Assembly: GCA_009617715.1 (NCBI GenBank)
Contig: VTFK01000066.1
Location: forward strand, 248,001-312,000
Length of the DNA stretch: 64,000 bases
Source: Plectrocnemia conspersa
Taxonomy: Eukaryota > Arthropoda > Insecta > Trichoptera > Polycentropodidae
Direction: 5' to 3'
In this document: positions 1-13,100 of the stretch, piece by piece
How positions within the stretch are numbered: position 1 is the first letter of the stretch
Layout: each line of letters starts with the position of its first letter
Notes under the pieces: model-generated
Database searches by the model: none
Seen by the model: only the letters and a program-made list of their open reading frames with translations
What the model was told of the DNA's origin: nothing
Translations under genes and position numbers: made by a program

Positions 1-215
1 GCCTTCAACTTTAATGTAGATGTTCAAGTGTAAATGTCAGTAGAAGTGTCATTGAAAATCTCGCTGATAAAGCAAGTCATCGTTAGTTGCCCACGTTTCC
101 GTATTTCATACGAGATTTTGTTTTTCGTCCCTTTTTGTGGGACGGAAAATTACAAAAGAGTAGCTGTTGAGTAGTTTTTTTAAAACAGATTGCCGTTGGC
201 TGCTGGAGCAGATAA
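1..215 (+). repeat. LTR-like dispersed repeat, partial copy cut by window edge
   Basis: The first ~215 bases align by eye with the reverse complement of 19545-19935. The shared blocks include a segment around ATGTTCAAGT..ATGTCAG (bases 13-40) and a polyA-signal-like block around 180-203 (TTTAAAA.A.ATTGC.GTTGGC). The shared order and the AATAAA-like block in the better copy suggest a solo LTR, but the family is not identified. The left end lies outside the window. Confidence 0.5.
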
Positions 216-1434
216 CAAACGTCCGTTTAGATGGCAATCCTGAACGCACGTGTTATTCTTTCGCAAATCATTTGCGATAAATACTTTTAAATGGTTTTCA
301 AACGATAGTGTCGCATTTTAATAAAGAATATCATTTTTTTCTTAGATATTTAAACTTTTTTTCTTTCACACGCTTTTTCACTATAGTTTATGATTTATTA
401 ATCTCTCTTATCGTCTGTCGATGTTACAAAGTGTCACATCTTTTATATTCTTGTTTTGAGATGCGGATTACAGACGCGGATGTTGCTGGGCCAATTGCAT
501 CGCTTGATGACTTGCACAAATATAAATGTACACACATTGAAGCGAAACTTTTGACGATCGTTAATGCAAACGGTAGATGATAATAATGGTTTTTACGTAG
601 GTAGACGCATTGTTATCGCGCTTATTCACTTACAAAATGGTAGTTTTTATGATTTTTAATGTGAAATATAAAATATAATTATCACGCAATTGTGATACTA
701 TATTTTTTTCATAAAATTTTGTATCATTTTTTTCATATTATTTAATTTCTCTCAGAGTTCACGGTACAGCTGGTTAAAACCCATGTTTAATTTAATATCT
801 GAATTGATTTTTATTTCGTCTTTCCCTTCATATTAAATAATAAATTATAAACATTACTTTTATTCTTTTTTTAATTTATGATCCTAATTTAAGCAAATGA
901 TTATTTTAGAATAGTTTAAAGTTTAACGCTTTTTATATATTATCATCGTTTATTATAGAAATCGCTTCTCATATGAACATTTTATCATCCAATATCCTAC
1001 CTTTCGCAGATTTTGCCCAAACCTCAATCTCCATCACCATAACCTATAAAATGGCTTATAAAACCTAATGGATTTAACTTTGTTAAATCATAAATCAACC
1101 ATAACAGCAGCGCTTGTTGTTCAGCGTTTGTTTGGATAACGGTGAAGGTAAATTTATTAAAAAATATTTAAATGTAAATATTAAAAATTAAAGTTTTATT
1201 TTGTAGTAAATATATTTTCTAAGTAAAAAAAGTAGTATACTTTGATTTTTAAAAATTAAGTAAAAAAAATGTTTTTTATTTTATATTTAAGTTTTAATTT
1301 AAATTACTTTGTAAGGAAGATTTTATGAATATATATATAGTAATTTATGATCCAGATTACGTATCTATAAATATGCATTATAAAAAATAAAAAATGTGTT
1401 TTTTTTTTATAATATTTTAATTATTTAGACAAAC
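216..1434. other. AT-rich intergenic sequence, no gene seen
   Basis: Poly-A/T-rich sequence with stops in all frames. A short reading frame at 308-580 shows no domain, no start context and no splice structure, so I do not call it. Confidence 0.6.
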
Positions 1435-1578
1435 ATGTTTCAAATCCGTATAGCATTGTGGGTAATGTACAATATTTTGTTAGACGAAGCGAAGGCAAAG
1501 ATTTTCTTTGTTATTGTTCCGTCTATCCGAAGCAGAGACTTTATTATAGCAACGTTTACACAGAGCCTGTCTTACTGA
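1435..1578 (+). CDS. possible 47-residue secreted-type small ORF or exon remnant
   Basis: ATG at 1435 is followed by a hydrophobic N-terminus (MFQIRIALWVMYNILL), then a segment resembling a beta-strand pattern (KIFFVIVPSIRSRDFIIA), ending in TGA at 1576. The sequence is less AT-rich than its surroundings. The second segment weakly resembles the first strand of thioester/alpha-2-macroglobulin-type proteins, but the frame closes at once and no splice donor precedes the stop. It could be a decayed first exon, a small secreted peptide or chance. It lies convergent to the lysozyme-like gene that ends at 1869. Confidence 0.18.
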   Translation: MFQIRIALWVMYNILLDEAKAKIFFVIVPSIRSRDFIIATFTQSLSY

Positions 1579-1694
1579 TTTCCGTGTAAACATCTAAAAC
1601 CTCCCTGCTGTTCGGTAAATAAACAGCGAACCACTACACTCGAAGACCGGTGTTCGAGGAGAAGTTTGCTCTATCGATAACTTCGCCGATAACT

Positions 1695-1700
1695 TTTATT
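1695..1700 (-). terminator. polyadenylation signal AATAAA of the first lysozyme-like gene
   Basis: AATAAA on the minus strand, about 170 nt past the TGA at 1869-1871. It is the first canonical signal downstream and suggests a short 3' UTR. Confidence 0.45.
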
Positions 1701-1868
1701 ACAAGGGTTTCATATAATCGCACGACTGTCTCGACCACTTTAATCTCCGATGTGGTATATGCTTCCAAAACTATTATATAGACTCTAAAATATATTTTGA
1801 TTATCTCATCAGATTAAACACAATCAAAAGTCACACGACCAGAGAAATCTTTTTTAAGTCAATGTGTC

Positions 1869-4800
1869 TCAAAATACGACAGTCGGTGATGTAATGGTAT
1901 GCTCTCCAAAAGTACCGAGCGTCCTTATTAAATTTAGCACAACAAAGAACCAAGCGATGTTTTGAAGATAGTTTTTGCTAGTTCCACTCATTTGCTTGTA
2001 TGAGATCTTCTCTTCAATCACTGGATCCTCAAAATACGTATCTATGTATTGCCGACAGTTTGTTATGTCAGGTAGAAGTTTTCCTTTGCACTTCATGCTC
2101 CAACCTAACCAAATTTTAAACCCGTCTGTATCGAAAATTTTCTTTGCACATTTGGAATCGTCGCTAAGGTCTTCGTCGATTAAATCTAAAAATGAAATAC
2201 AGTCATCATTTAACAATTTATTAACTAGCGGAATGTATGACTAAGAAATTAGTGAGCTACATCTATGAGCTCAATTTGCATGGTATTGAGTTGGAGCATT
2301 AATGCTATTTATAAAACAATGATTGAGTGACTCAAAATTTTATAGCTTTCAATTCATATTTAAATTTATAAATTAGCTCATATTATAAGCTAATAGGAAT
2401 AGAGTAGATATGTGAATAAAAACTGTGGTTCATTATATTTAGATTACCTGCACATGACATTTGGCATAGTCCACCAGGTTTTTTTCCTTTAGAACAATAC
2501 TGACTGCTGATCTATTAAAAATATGTATATTAAAATTTCATTTAAATACATCATGTAATTAGAAATTAAATAATATATTACTTGAAATATTCCAAAGCTC
2601 GTATGTCCACCAAATGTATCGGCGATTTTATTTGTAATCAGATTGCTTTCTACCTCAGCAAGACAGACCCCTAAAATATGCATAAATTATTAAACTTATA
2701 GTTATTGCTACGTGTATACTATTACAGTGAATGTGTATTTTTAGTGAAGTTATACTTTTACTAGAGTTACAGTGAAATCATATCCGAACACATTTTCACC
2801 AGAAGAAATATATATAATATATTTATTTTTGTTGAATAGGCGCTAGTGAAATTAAATGTTTATTTCTCAATCAACTCAATTTGACAGCGTGAAACATCCA
2901 TTTATTGTTTAAACCCAAACCTAACCAAAGCGAATTAACAAAGCATTAAAGTTTTAAATCTATTATTTTTTAGCATTCATAGATAATTAATTTAAATTTG
3001 ATTCGGCTTAATTTTATTTTAATATTTTTGCGAATTCTGTTTATATAAAAATACGCGTAAATAAATTACTAAAATTAAGCAGTTTATTATATTTATATTA
3101 TAGTATTTATAACTTCACTAGTAATACATACTTATTGTTACATATATGTATTTAAATATATAAATAATAATATAAATAAATAAAGAAAGAAATGTACCAT
3201 TATTTCTTGCAAATCCCTTTGTTTAATATTTATTAGGTGTCTTAGAAACAGCATTTTCTAAGAAATTTTTAATTATCTTTAATATGAATAATATAAATAA
3301 ACAAATAATATAAATTATATAACGACATTTCGCTTCTAGATAATAAATACATATTTCATAGAATTACTCAAATAAACATAACTTTTGAAATATTATATAA
3401 ACACTTATCTACGAACGACAACAATGAGCTCAAGTTTCGTTAAGAATAGTTAATTTAAAGCAATCTTCACCTAACAATAATAGGTAAATAATTCAAAAAA
3501 GTATATTAATATATAGATCACTTTACAACTAAGAGTATTTTAAAACAAGTTGAAAAATAGCCATTTACTTATTATCGTGTCTCCTGCTCGATACTATAGT
3601 TGCCTTGGAATGAGGCCCACACAGATTAAAATGTAAAAGCTTGGAATCAGAATGAAATTAATCATCTATTTATTAAATTCATTATTATTTAATAATATAT
3701 TATAAACAATAGTCAAAATCATAGTTTTAGTTAATTAGCATAGCTTTTTCATCATAGGTCATTGCTAAGGGTGTAATAATGGCACGTAACATATATTTAA
3801 GATGTAAAAACTCATAAGCAAAATAATACAAACACACTGTGTAAAATATTTTTTTCAGATCTGTTATGTGTACTTCTTGAAAATTAAGGTACAAACTAAG
3901 TTATTGATTGTATAATATAAAAATAAAAATTTTTTGCTTCAATTTAATAAATCTATTTAAAATATTATTTTTAATACATTTGGACATATTAATTTATTTG
4001 CTTAGTAATATAGATTAAATTTGTATTTAAGTTTAGACTGTTATTATGGACCTGATAGATTTTTATAATGCAAAATATAAAATTTTCATTAAATTATTGT
4101 TTTATGATTTTTAATTATTGTAATGCTTAATATTTATTTTGTTATACTTGATAGATAAAGAATATTTTAGAGAATATAATTGTATAGTTTTTTAAAAATA
4201 TTTTTAATATATACAAAAAAATCTTTTAACTTGACCTTTATCTATAAACAAGTGTACTAAAACCGTTGGACTTCACTTTAACAAAAATAAGAATAGGTGG
4301 CAAATATATTCGCTAGACAGGTGCTAAACACAGCATATTTGGATTACAAATTCTATAAAATGATAACGTTTATGAATTTATGTTACGCCAGTATAAACAA
4401 AAAAAGCTTTTTTTTAATATTTTAATAAGATAATAGCAAATAGTATGGTTCCTCCCTGAATCATTAACAATTTTTTTTAGAATCGGAGACTGATATGAAA
4501 AAAAAACACAAGTTTTAGGGTATATACTTCAAAACATCGCTATAATTACTAATGTCAGGATTTTCATAATAATAAGGATACAAAGTCAAGAACAGTTAGA
4601 ACACTGCCATACTTAGACATTTATTTATTTTTAAGCTTTATCTAGAACAATTATGAGCACTACTTAAAGACTATAACCATAACTACAACTAGAAAAAACC
4701 GAGATAATCTAAAAAAACAGCCACTTTTCAATTCAACTGTTAAAACAGGTTTTAACAAACAAAAGTAGTCACCTGTTCAAAGAGTTTAACTTGATCTCAA

Positions 4801-6080
4801 ATGTGACTTTGCATATGTATGTTTATTTAAGCATAGAGTTGAGATAAAATATGATATTATTTTTTTTTTTGTTTAAAACTATAAAAAATAAAAATGGGCC
4901 CAAATTTTGTTTAAGGATCCCTAATTATTATTATATTTGATTGTTATATTAAAGTTTTAATTATTAAATATGTATAATTATATTTTAACACTAGTCAAAA
5001 AATAAAATTACAATGACTATGCTCAGAAATGAGTTTAGAAATATTTTTTAGGTTTTAAAAATGGTATATATGTGATTAAATATTAGGTTAAATTAAATAT
5101 AAAATATTTATAATATCAATTTAAAATTACTCATCTTGAATATTTTACTCTTATTATTAGTATAAATTAATAAGCAATTAATAAATTTTATTACAGGGAT
5201 TTCCTGTAATTTTATTGATATAAATATGTATAAGTATTATTTAATTATACGTAAATAAAATATTATATAAATATTTTTAAAAATTAAATTTACTGATTTT
5301 AAAAATATTAATTATTTATTAAATACACTAATGATAATCTTATATATAGCAATTCTTAAATTAATAAAATTAAATTATGTTGATAAATAAAATAATAAAA
5401 ATATATTTATGTCTATTGACTTAAGGGTGAAATAAATGTAAGTCATTAGAATTAGAATTTTATGTAGAATATTGACCTCATTAAATTAAGTTTTAGATTT
5501 ATGCATCTTCTAATTTTAGTTTTTTCATTATATAAATTCAATTTTTATTAACTTTACTACAGCTCTTTTTTATTCGCAAATATGTATTGTATATGTTTAT
5601 GTATTATATAGTTATTTAGTTTTAGATCAGTAGTGTCCATATTAATAAATAATATCTATTTTATCTCAATAAGTCACCTATATATGCTTATCACAAACTC
5701 GTCTTATAAAACACAAAGTGACAGTATATTATTCACATCAAATTATCATGCCGTTGTAGTAAAAATCTTATACAATGTTATCTTTCATTGTATTACACAA
5801 ACACGTGATAATTATGTCTCTTATAATATATCGCTTTTATAACACCGCAAAAATACTTGAGAATTCTCATAAAAAACACACAGAATTCCCGAATTACACA
5901 CAAACGACGACAACAATACTCACAATTGGTGAGAAACGTCCTTTCGAATCTGTTCAAGATGAGCTCCCTGACAAATTCGCACCTCGAAAGCTCTTTATTC
6001 TCGCACACTCGAAACGTCAAGAAAACCATCGAGAAAACTACACACATCCAATTTTCGCGCGCAAACCACTTAGGGATCAT
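1869..6080 (-). CDS. C-type lysozyme-like protein 1 (GH22 fold, catalytic Asp replaced), 4 exons
   Basis: Coding exons on the minus strand: 6080-5924, 2670-2582, 2511-2448 and 2185-1869. All have GT/AG borders and phases that join into 208 residues. The N-terminus has a hydrophobic signal core (CVVFSMVFLTF), then LSRCEFVREL, matching helix A of C-type lysozymes. Exon 2 gives W-VCLAEVES, where Glu60 is the catalytic-Glu position. The usual STDYG is HTSFG here, so Ser77 replaces the catalytic Asp and Phe follows. Exon 3 begins ISSQYC (normally INSRYWC), and exon 4 has LIDEDLSDDSKCAKKIF and LPDITNC. All eight family cysteines are present. About 60 residues follow the last cysteine, longer than typical family members, and include a short hydrophobic run (AWFFVVLNLI). 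The fold assignment is secure; loss of muramidase activity is inferred. ATG at 6047 is an alternative start that still leaves a short signal peptide. Confidence 0.88.
2881..3000 (-). mobile_element. partial MITE copy (same family as 8673-8823)
   Basis: Bases from 2881 (GTGAAACATCCATTTATTG then AAACCCAAACCTAACC) match the reverse complement of the right arm of the inverted-repeat element at 8673-8823, including some interior sequence. Only one arm is convincing. It lies in intron 1 of lysozyme-like gene 1. Confidence 0.5.
3001..5900. other. AT-rich intron 1 interior of lysozyme-like gene 1
   Basis: Almost entirely A/T-rich sequence with runs of A or T. No additional lysozyme exon or other coding signal is seen. 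A small GC-richer patch near 3575-3630 has no recognisable content. Confidence 0.5.
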
Positions 6081-6111
6081 GTTATTGTGTGCTGGGAGGG
6101 AACAACCAGAA

Positions 6112-6121
6112 AATATATAAG
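6112..6121 (-). promoter_or_regulatory. TATA element upstream of lysozyme-like gene 1
   Basis: TTATATATTT reads on the minus strand just upstream of the first ATG (6080). Transcription starting ~30 nt downstream would leave almost no leader before ATG 6080 but a 35-40 nt leader before ATG 6047, so the second Met may be the real start. An AAT trinucleotide run (6125-6146) and a GC-richer stretch (6150-6310) lie upstream. Confidence 0.4.
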
Positions 6122-6319
6122 TACAAAAATAATAATAATAATAATTGGATCGCGGGATCGTTTTGCAAGAGCGCTTACAATACAATAAGCGCAGGATTGC
6201 GGAATTGTCGCCGTTATAACGAGAAGTATACTGGCGCATTTGTGTGGTATTGCGGCTGATGACGCCTCGTAAACTTGACCTTTTGTGAGCGCTAAAGAAC
6301 CCCACACACGTTATTGAAA

Positions 6320-8672
6320 CGGAGCGTAAATGCCAATTTACATAAAAAAGTTTATGTTTTTTTTTATTTATTATAAAAATAAATTTAACCGTTGCAAACT
6401 GCGTCCATTCGTCGTAAAGTTGCTTGAGTTCTCTGTTGACTGTTTAATTTTAATCAAGTTCAAAAATGATAGATGAATGGCTGTTAGACTGATTTTTTCT
6501 GTAAAACATAGTATTAGCTTTAATGTCAAAATCAGAGCTCCATTGTTTGGTTTATCAATTAAACCACACTACTACAAACAAAGGGGTTTGTAAAATCTTA
6601 AATTATTACGAGATTGTGATGTTAAATATTTTCTTCTATCATTAGAACTTTTGTCTGGAGAGTCTTTTTTATAATATTTTAAATTTTAGTTTGAATCACC
6701 TCATTGCAGCTGGTGGATCTTTATCTGTATCTTTGTCGTCGACGTACTTTATTTATAAATATGTGATTGTTATATTATAATTTTAATGACGCGTATAGGC
6801 GTCACAAAATAAACATTTTTAAATAATATTTTTTTAGTCGTCCGTTGGAATATGATAAGCGTTAGCCCAATGCGTTATAAGGGCGTAGAAAGCTAAATTC
6901 AATTACTTTTAAATTGGTTTTACAGCTTACAATCAAAATATATAAATATGTATGTGTAGCTATTTATTTAAATTGTTTATTTATGAAATTAGTAAAATCT
7001 AAAAATTCCATACTGGGATGATTAAAAAATGCTAAGGCTTACTTGGAATTTTTTTAGTTATTAATTATTTATTAATACCAATGGTTTATCCTGCTAGTTA
7101 TAAAATATAATAAAACAGAACTTCCAAAATTTCAGTTTAAGCCGATAAAAAATATTTTATTTACTATACATTATTTTATTATAGATAATTTTTATTTTAT
7201 ATAACGAATTGCTTATAAATTAGTAAAAAAATATACAATCAAATATATATTTGTGTAATTTATACATAAAAACTCGATGCTAATTTGCAGAGTATGCTTA
7301 AAATTATTTTTATTTACTAATTTATTGTAGTTACCAATATTATACGGCTAAATTATGAGTACTTAGGAAATTAGCATATTAACCACTTTTTCTTTAGTAT
7401 CTTATTAAAATATTGTTTTAAAATTTTATTGGTAGAAATAAATCAATTGTTAAATATTTTGATTTTTTTGGATACATTACATAGCTTAGTTGTGAAATAA
7501 GTTTTATATATTAATTACATCTTTTTCATTAAGAAGGAGGTATAATCTATTGATTTTATTATAAAAGCACATTTAATTTTTATTAGTAAAATTAGAGAAA
7601 ATTTTATTAAAACTAAATTTTTATAAATAATACAGTTTATTTTTTTCATTAAATTTTATGTTATGATTTCAATTAAATTAACAATATGTTTTTTTTTTAA
7701 ATAACTATCGCTAATTTAATTGATAAATAAATATTTTGTATATTTACGCTCATATTTACATACAAAAATATAGTATTATTATAATGATCTTAGAGCTTAA
7801 AAATTATCTTAAATATGTTAATATTAATATTATAATATTGGCACGCGACTAACTTATGCTTTAAGATCGTTAACGCTGAAGTATTAAAGAGTAATTTAAA
7901 ACTATTTAGTTTTAATTAATAAAATGAATTGAAGAAAGTAGTTTATCTTAAAATTTAAGTTTTAAACTATTAAATGGATTATGTATGAATCAATTAGTTA
8001 TAGAATTTATGTTTTTAATATAGAACAAATTTTAATTCATGAGTATAAAGTAATGTTAATTTTACATTAGATTTTAGTGACAATAAAGAGCGTTACAATA
8101 AATATGCGATCCTAATCAATATTAAAAAAAGTAGGATTTTATTTTATATATATCTAATTTTTTAATGTAAAATTGTTCATCGTTTTATTATTATGCTCTA
8201 AATCATTCTTATAATTTTAGAGGCTGGTCTGAATTATTTTTTACATAATCTATTATGTATTTTTCAGTGCTAATTCCAAAAAAGATTCAAACTTGCCGGG
8301 CAATAAGTGTTAATAGAGTAATCCTTTTTTTAGTAACATTTAGATGAAAAAAAAACATTTTTGCGTATATCATAATAAGCCATTTTTATATATATTTATT
8401 TTAAGATTACATATACAATAATATCATAACTAATAATATCACTAATTTACTAATAAAACTCACTCGTAATTCACTGTCAGCAATTTACTGTCAGCAGTTT
8501 AATCGCATACAATTTATAGCGTATAATATTTCACTGTCTAGAAGCATTGAGATATGCTTATATAAACACACTTATTTATTAATTGATTGCCGGTGTGACA
8601 AGTATAAAAAAATATTTTTTTAAATTAAAAAAAAATAAATTTTATGCTGCTCTAAAATGTCATAAAACGCAA
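6320..8672. other. AT-rich spacer between the two lysozyme-like genes (left part)
   Basis: No coding signal. Moderately GC-richer patches near 6390-6720 and 6840-6890 have no recognisable motif. The rest is A/T-rich with many short runs. Confidence 0.5.
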
Positions 8673-8823
8673 TTTGGCAGTTGCGAAACGGCTATTTGCT
8701 CAAACCTCAACCTTACTTGAACGAATTAATCTAGTAAAAATTACAAACTATTATTATTTTGCGAATTTTCATTAGGTTAGGTTTGGGTTTGAACAGCAAA
8801 TGGACGTTTCACAACTGTTACGG
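8673..8823. mobile_element. MITE with ~45-50 bp terminal inverted repeats
   Basis: The left arm (CAGTTGCGAAACG..TATTTGCT..CAAACCTCAACC) is the near-complement of the right arm (GGTTAGGTTTGGGTTTGAACAGCAAATGGACGTTTCACAACTG read on plus). They enclose an AT-rich core of about 60 bp. A second, one-armed copy lies at 2881-3000. It is small and non-autonomous; the superfamily is not assigned. Confidence 0.65.
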
Positions 8824-9061
8824 TGATGGTATATTATAAATATAATTTAACTAGTCAAGGCAATTAATATGTATCAAACACTTAATTTTTAATTTAATAA
8901 GTCAATATCAGTGAAACTGGTTTTATTTATTGCGCTTATAGTAAAAATAATATCTATTAAAATTTTTAATTTAAAATGATTAATACATTTATATAAATTG
9001 TATGTATTTCTTGGCGATAAAACATACTAGCGATCATTTATAGACTTTAAATTGTATATAC

Positions 9062-9142
9062 TATCAATTGATGCGGCGGAAAGTTGCAAGGGATTAATTG
9101 CTGGCGGTGAATTGCAAGCGATACATTTTCCGGACCCTGTAT
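9062..9142. other. isolated GC-richer islet, unassigned
   Basis: An ~80 bp patch (GATGCGGCGGAAAG..TTCCGGACCCTG) stands out from A/T-rich flanks. On the minus strand it reads through without a stop after an AG (TTTAAATACAG), with two Cys-x-x-Cys-spaced codons. No matching donor or partner exon was found, so it is left unassigned. Confidence 0.3.
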
Positions 9143-10091
9143 TTAAATAAGATAAAAAATATATAAATGTACATTTTAAAAAATAAAATTTAAAAATACT
9201 TAAATTAAAAATAAAAAAAACCAAAAGCGTTATTTTAAATATAATATTATATTAACATTAAAATAGCCATGACACTTTCTGGCCAAGAGATTTCTGAGAA
9301 GTATGAAGCTACTTTATTTTTTAGCCAATTTTTCTCTTAGCTTTAACGATATGTTCCTATTTATGTCTTATTAAATAATTTGACAAATAAAATTCATTCA
9401 GTGTATGGGTTTCGTTACGTGTCTTATCTTTACGATAAAATGTAGCGCTATAAGCCGGATATAAAAAATTAATTAAATAAATGTTTTGATTATATTTCTG
9501 AGTATTAATTAAATTGCTTTTAAGATAAGGATACTGACTTCAACGATTTTATTTATAAATCATAGGTGCTTATATTATTGTAATTCAAGTAATTTAATAA
9601 TATTAAATGTAATAAAAAAAAATATAAATGCATATGCAAATACACTTATAATATTGTTGAATAATTTATATTGCTTAGTCTGATAATATAAATATGGATA
9701 GATCTAGTATTTAAAGTGAAGTATTCAATTTTAATTACATCATATGATGTTTATTATAAATTACGTAGGTAGGTATATCATAAAAATTTAATAAAAATTA
9801 AATACATTTATTCTAAGTACTTTTTGATTAACCCTGTTGATTTAATTTATATTGTTTATTATAATATATTTATTTTAATTAGAATTAATACATTACAAAA
9901 TTTTAAATTGTCATAAAATATAAATATTTGGTATATAAAAGCATAGTTGTTTTTTTTAATTTGATTAGATTTTTGGGATTATATTTGCAGAAATTAATTT
10001 TTTATAAAATATATGTATACTTTTTTATAACTTTTAAAGTCACATATTAAATAATTATTAGCAAATTGATAATAAAACAGACTATTTTTAC

Positions 10092-10101
10092 TTTATTTAT
10101 T
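10092..10101 (-). terminator. polyadenylation signals (overlapping AATAAATAAA) of lysozyme-like gene 2
   Basis: Two overlapping AATAAA hexamers on the minus strand, about 40 nt after the TGA at 10141-10143. This is consistent with a short 3' UTR. Confidence 0.6.
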
Positions 10102-10140
10102 GCATTTAAGCATACCGTTATTATTGAAAAGTTTTTTGGT

Positions 10141-13100
10141 TCACCCTGACAACAATCTTCGATAACTTCTCCCGACATTTGGAGAAGCCTCTCTCATCGG
10201 TGAAATCCTTGCAGAAGCCATGAACTCAGGACACTTTTCAATATCTGGAAGTCTTCCATTTTTGCACCTGTGCTCCCAACCAGGCCAACTTTTGAATCCT
10301 TCAGTGGTGAAGATCTTCCTGGCGCATTCACAATCGTCGGTGATATCGTCGTCGATTAGAGCTGAAAATAAATATGCTTCTTGTTAGATAAGTCCAATTT
10401 GCTTCCAAAGGGTGGTATAATGAGGTTTTTGGTCTGTCGCTTCGCTATAACATTATTATCGAGTAAGGTAGTGTTGTGGCGTTGGAGGCTTCTAAGGAAT
10501 TCGCACCACGTACTAGCATGTTAGTATGCAAGCGAGAGAAATAGGCTATAGTGAGCAACAGCTGTTTTCGCAACGACTATTGCATCTTGATCGTCGTCGT
10601 TCTGGGTTTGATTGTTTTCTTGGAACGATCTCTTTTTATATTTTCAAAGTGATGGTGTATGAACTAACGACAAATAGTATATTAAAAATCTGTTGGCAGC
10701 TGAATCATTTAAAATATGCGATTAAATAATACAATTACAGTACAAAAAATAAAACAGTCTAAAAATTATTTATAAATTAAAAGTATCTATGAATCATGGA
10801 AAATTATGAGACAATTTAAAAAAATTAATACAAATTTTAAAATCAATACTATCTTAATTAATGGAAGTAAACTTGCATTCACATTTTTCTAAGTAACGAT
10901 AAAAATTATAATTCTAAACCCTTAAATTCGAATTATATTCTAAAAATGTATTGCTTCGTATATGTTTACATTCCAAATGAATAATTTATGTTTATGTACT
11001 AAATCAAAAAAAAACAGTGTCGGCAGATTTGTATATTGATCTTGATTGAGGGTAGAATTAGGTAAAAAGAAACCAGTTGTAAGAAACAGACAAAAAAAAA
11101 TACTCTCAAACACGACAACGCCTTAATTACATAGGGATTAAATTACTCATATTCACTAGACTTAACCTTTTTCGATTACCACTTGATTTGTAAAATAAAT
11201 TAATTTTTAAAAGAAGAGAAGAACAGTAAAAAGTTTGTACACCAAAAGAGAACTGGTGATTTATTAGAGGAGTTGGAAAAATTAAAGAAAAAGTATTGAA
11301 AGTCTTTGTTTTATATTGATAATCAATTATTGACCATAGATTGATAATATAATTTTTTTCAATTATTATATAGCAATATATATATGTTAAATAAATTTGA
11401 TAAACAATGGTGATAGAAAAATAAAAAATAAATCGGGGAGTATTGTAAATTATATATATTCTGCAGAAATAAAAACTAACATTTTATTGGAATTAAGAAA
11501 CGTATAAGATCTACATATGTTCATAGTATTCTACCGTTTGGATGTTTTGGGCCGCATCGCTCAACAAAAATATGCCAAGGGCCACATGTAGAATTTAAAA
11601 CCTTTTTTTTACTACATTGTAACTCATATTACCAATGGATCGTTCGCAATTTTATTTTTTACAGGAAAAGCAATAACATTGTATTATTAATGTAAAATCT
11701 GAGCTTTTTATTTAATATATATTTTATTAAAGGACGTAGCGATATAATGGGTATTTTAAAGATATACGTCTAAAATTTTTGTTTTTAGTTTACTTTTTGT
11801 ATGTAATATACGAAAAAATAGAGGTATTCTCAGAAAAGAACGTCATAAAGAGTGCATGGTATTTTTTATGACATAGTTATATCCAATAAAGACGCTTAAA
11901 TAAATAATTCTTATCACTGCTTAACCAGTTCGTGTCGATGTCAATTAGTAATCAAATATACAGTAATGCAATTTATATTTCTAAAATTTTGAAATCTGCT
12001 GCCGAAGTCATGTGATAAAATAGTAGTCCATTTATTGTTCTTATCAAATGTATATGTTCTTTTAAACATTCAATTCATTAATTAATTTTTATCTTGAAAT
12101 GTATGTTTGCTCATTTAAATAAGCAGTTATATCAACTTGAAATATAAATCAAACATTTTTGAATTTAAGAACAGGTTTTTCCTTTAAACTTATGACTTTT
12201 TGATAAAGACTTAATTCTTTCATTTATTTTATGTTTTCTAAAATCATTTTAATGTAAATTTTATCTTTCGTTGTGTCTTTTTGTAAGTCAATTTTTTGAT
12301 GGATTTGTTTTTCCCTTTAAGTATTTCGGTTTTTTAATCATCTAATCTTTCTTTGGCAATTTTTGATATATTTTTTTGCATTTTTAGAACATTTTTTTTT
12401 ATATTACAGTAAATATTATTGTATTGTATTTGATTCATGTTTAATAATTTCCTACAAACGTTCATTAGTTTTATTATTTGCTCAGTCATTTATTCTTTCA
12501 TTTTGACTGATTTCTTAGTATCGCAAATTTTTTTTCCCACTTGGATCATTGTCGTTCTCATATTTTTCAATTTCGAATTTATTTTTTCTTTATTTTTTGG
12601 TCATTGAAATATTGTTTTAAATTTTGATTTAATTCAGTTGAAAATTCAAGAATTTTTTTTCGTGCTTTAGAAGTTGTAAATATAATTTTGTATGATTTTT
12701 ATATAATTTTTATATTAGCAACAGAACTGCATCTGTACCGGTAAAGGTTTTTGCTGATCTAGTACTGTTTTTAAGTCTCATATTAATAATAACAAAATAA
12801 ATTTGGTTACGTATTATGTTAACCTTGCAATTTAACTAAAATTTCCATGTATTTTATGGTAATATGACCAAATCTTTTTCTTGAAAAAATTAAATTAGCC
12901 GCTCCCCTTTTATTTTGATCACCTTATTCAAAGCGTACTGTTATTTCCGACTTTTTTTATTGAAATCATGGTATATTTTATTAATTATTTTAAATTGTTT
13001 AATTTTCCCATTAAACTTATCAACTTTAAAAGCATATATTTGTATTAAATTGATATTAATCGGACCTCCCATTAGTGGTATCATAATGCGTTCAGATATG

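Noticed and set aside
6128..6146. CRISPR-like or regulatory array from the AAT run
   Set aside because: Simple trinucleotide microsatellite; no spacer-repeat structure anywhere in the window.
5775..6188. Plus-strand 137-codon open frame over lysozyme-like exon 1
   Set aside because: It is the antisense shadow of the exon 5924-6080; the minus strand carries the signal peptide, helix-A motif and donor site.
9027..9224. Minus-strand 65-codon open frame containing a GC-richer islet
   Set aside because: Half of it is low-complexity Phe/Lys/Ile sequence. The islet has an acceptor-like AG but no donor, start or partner exon.
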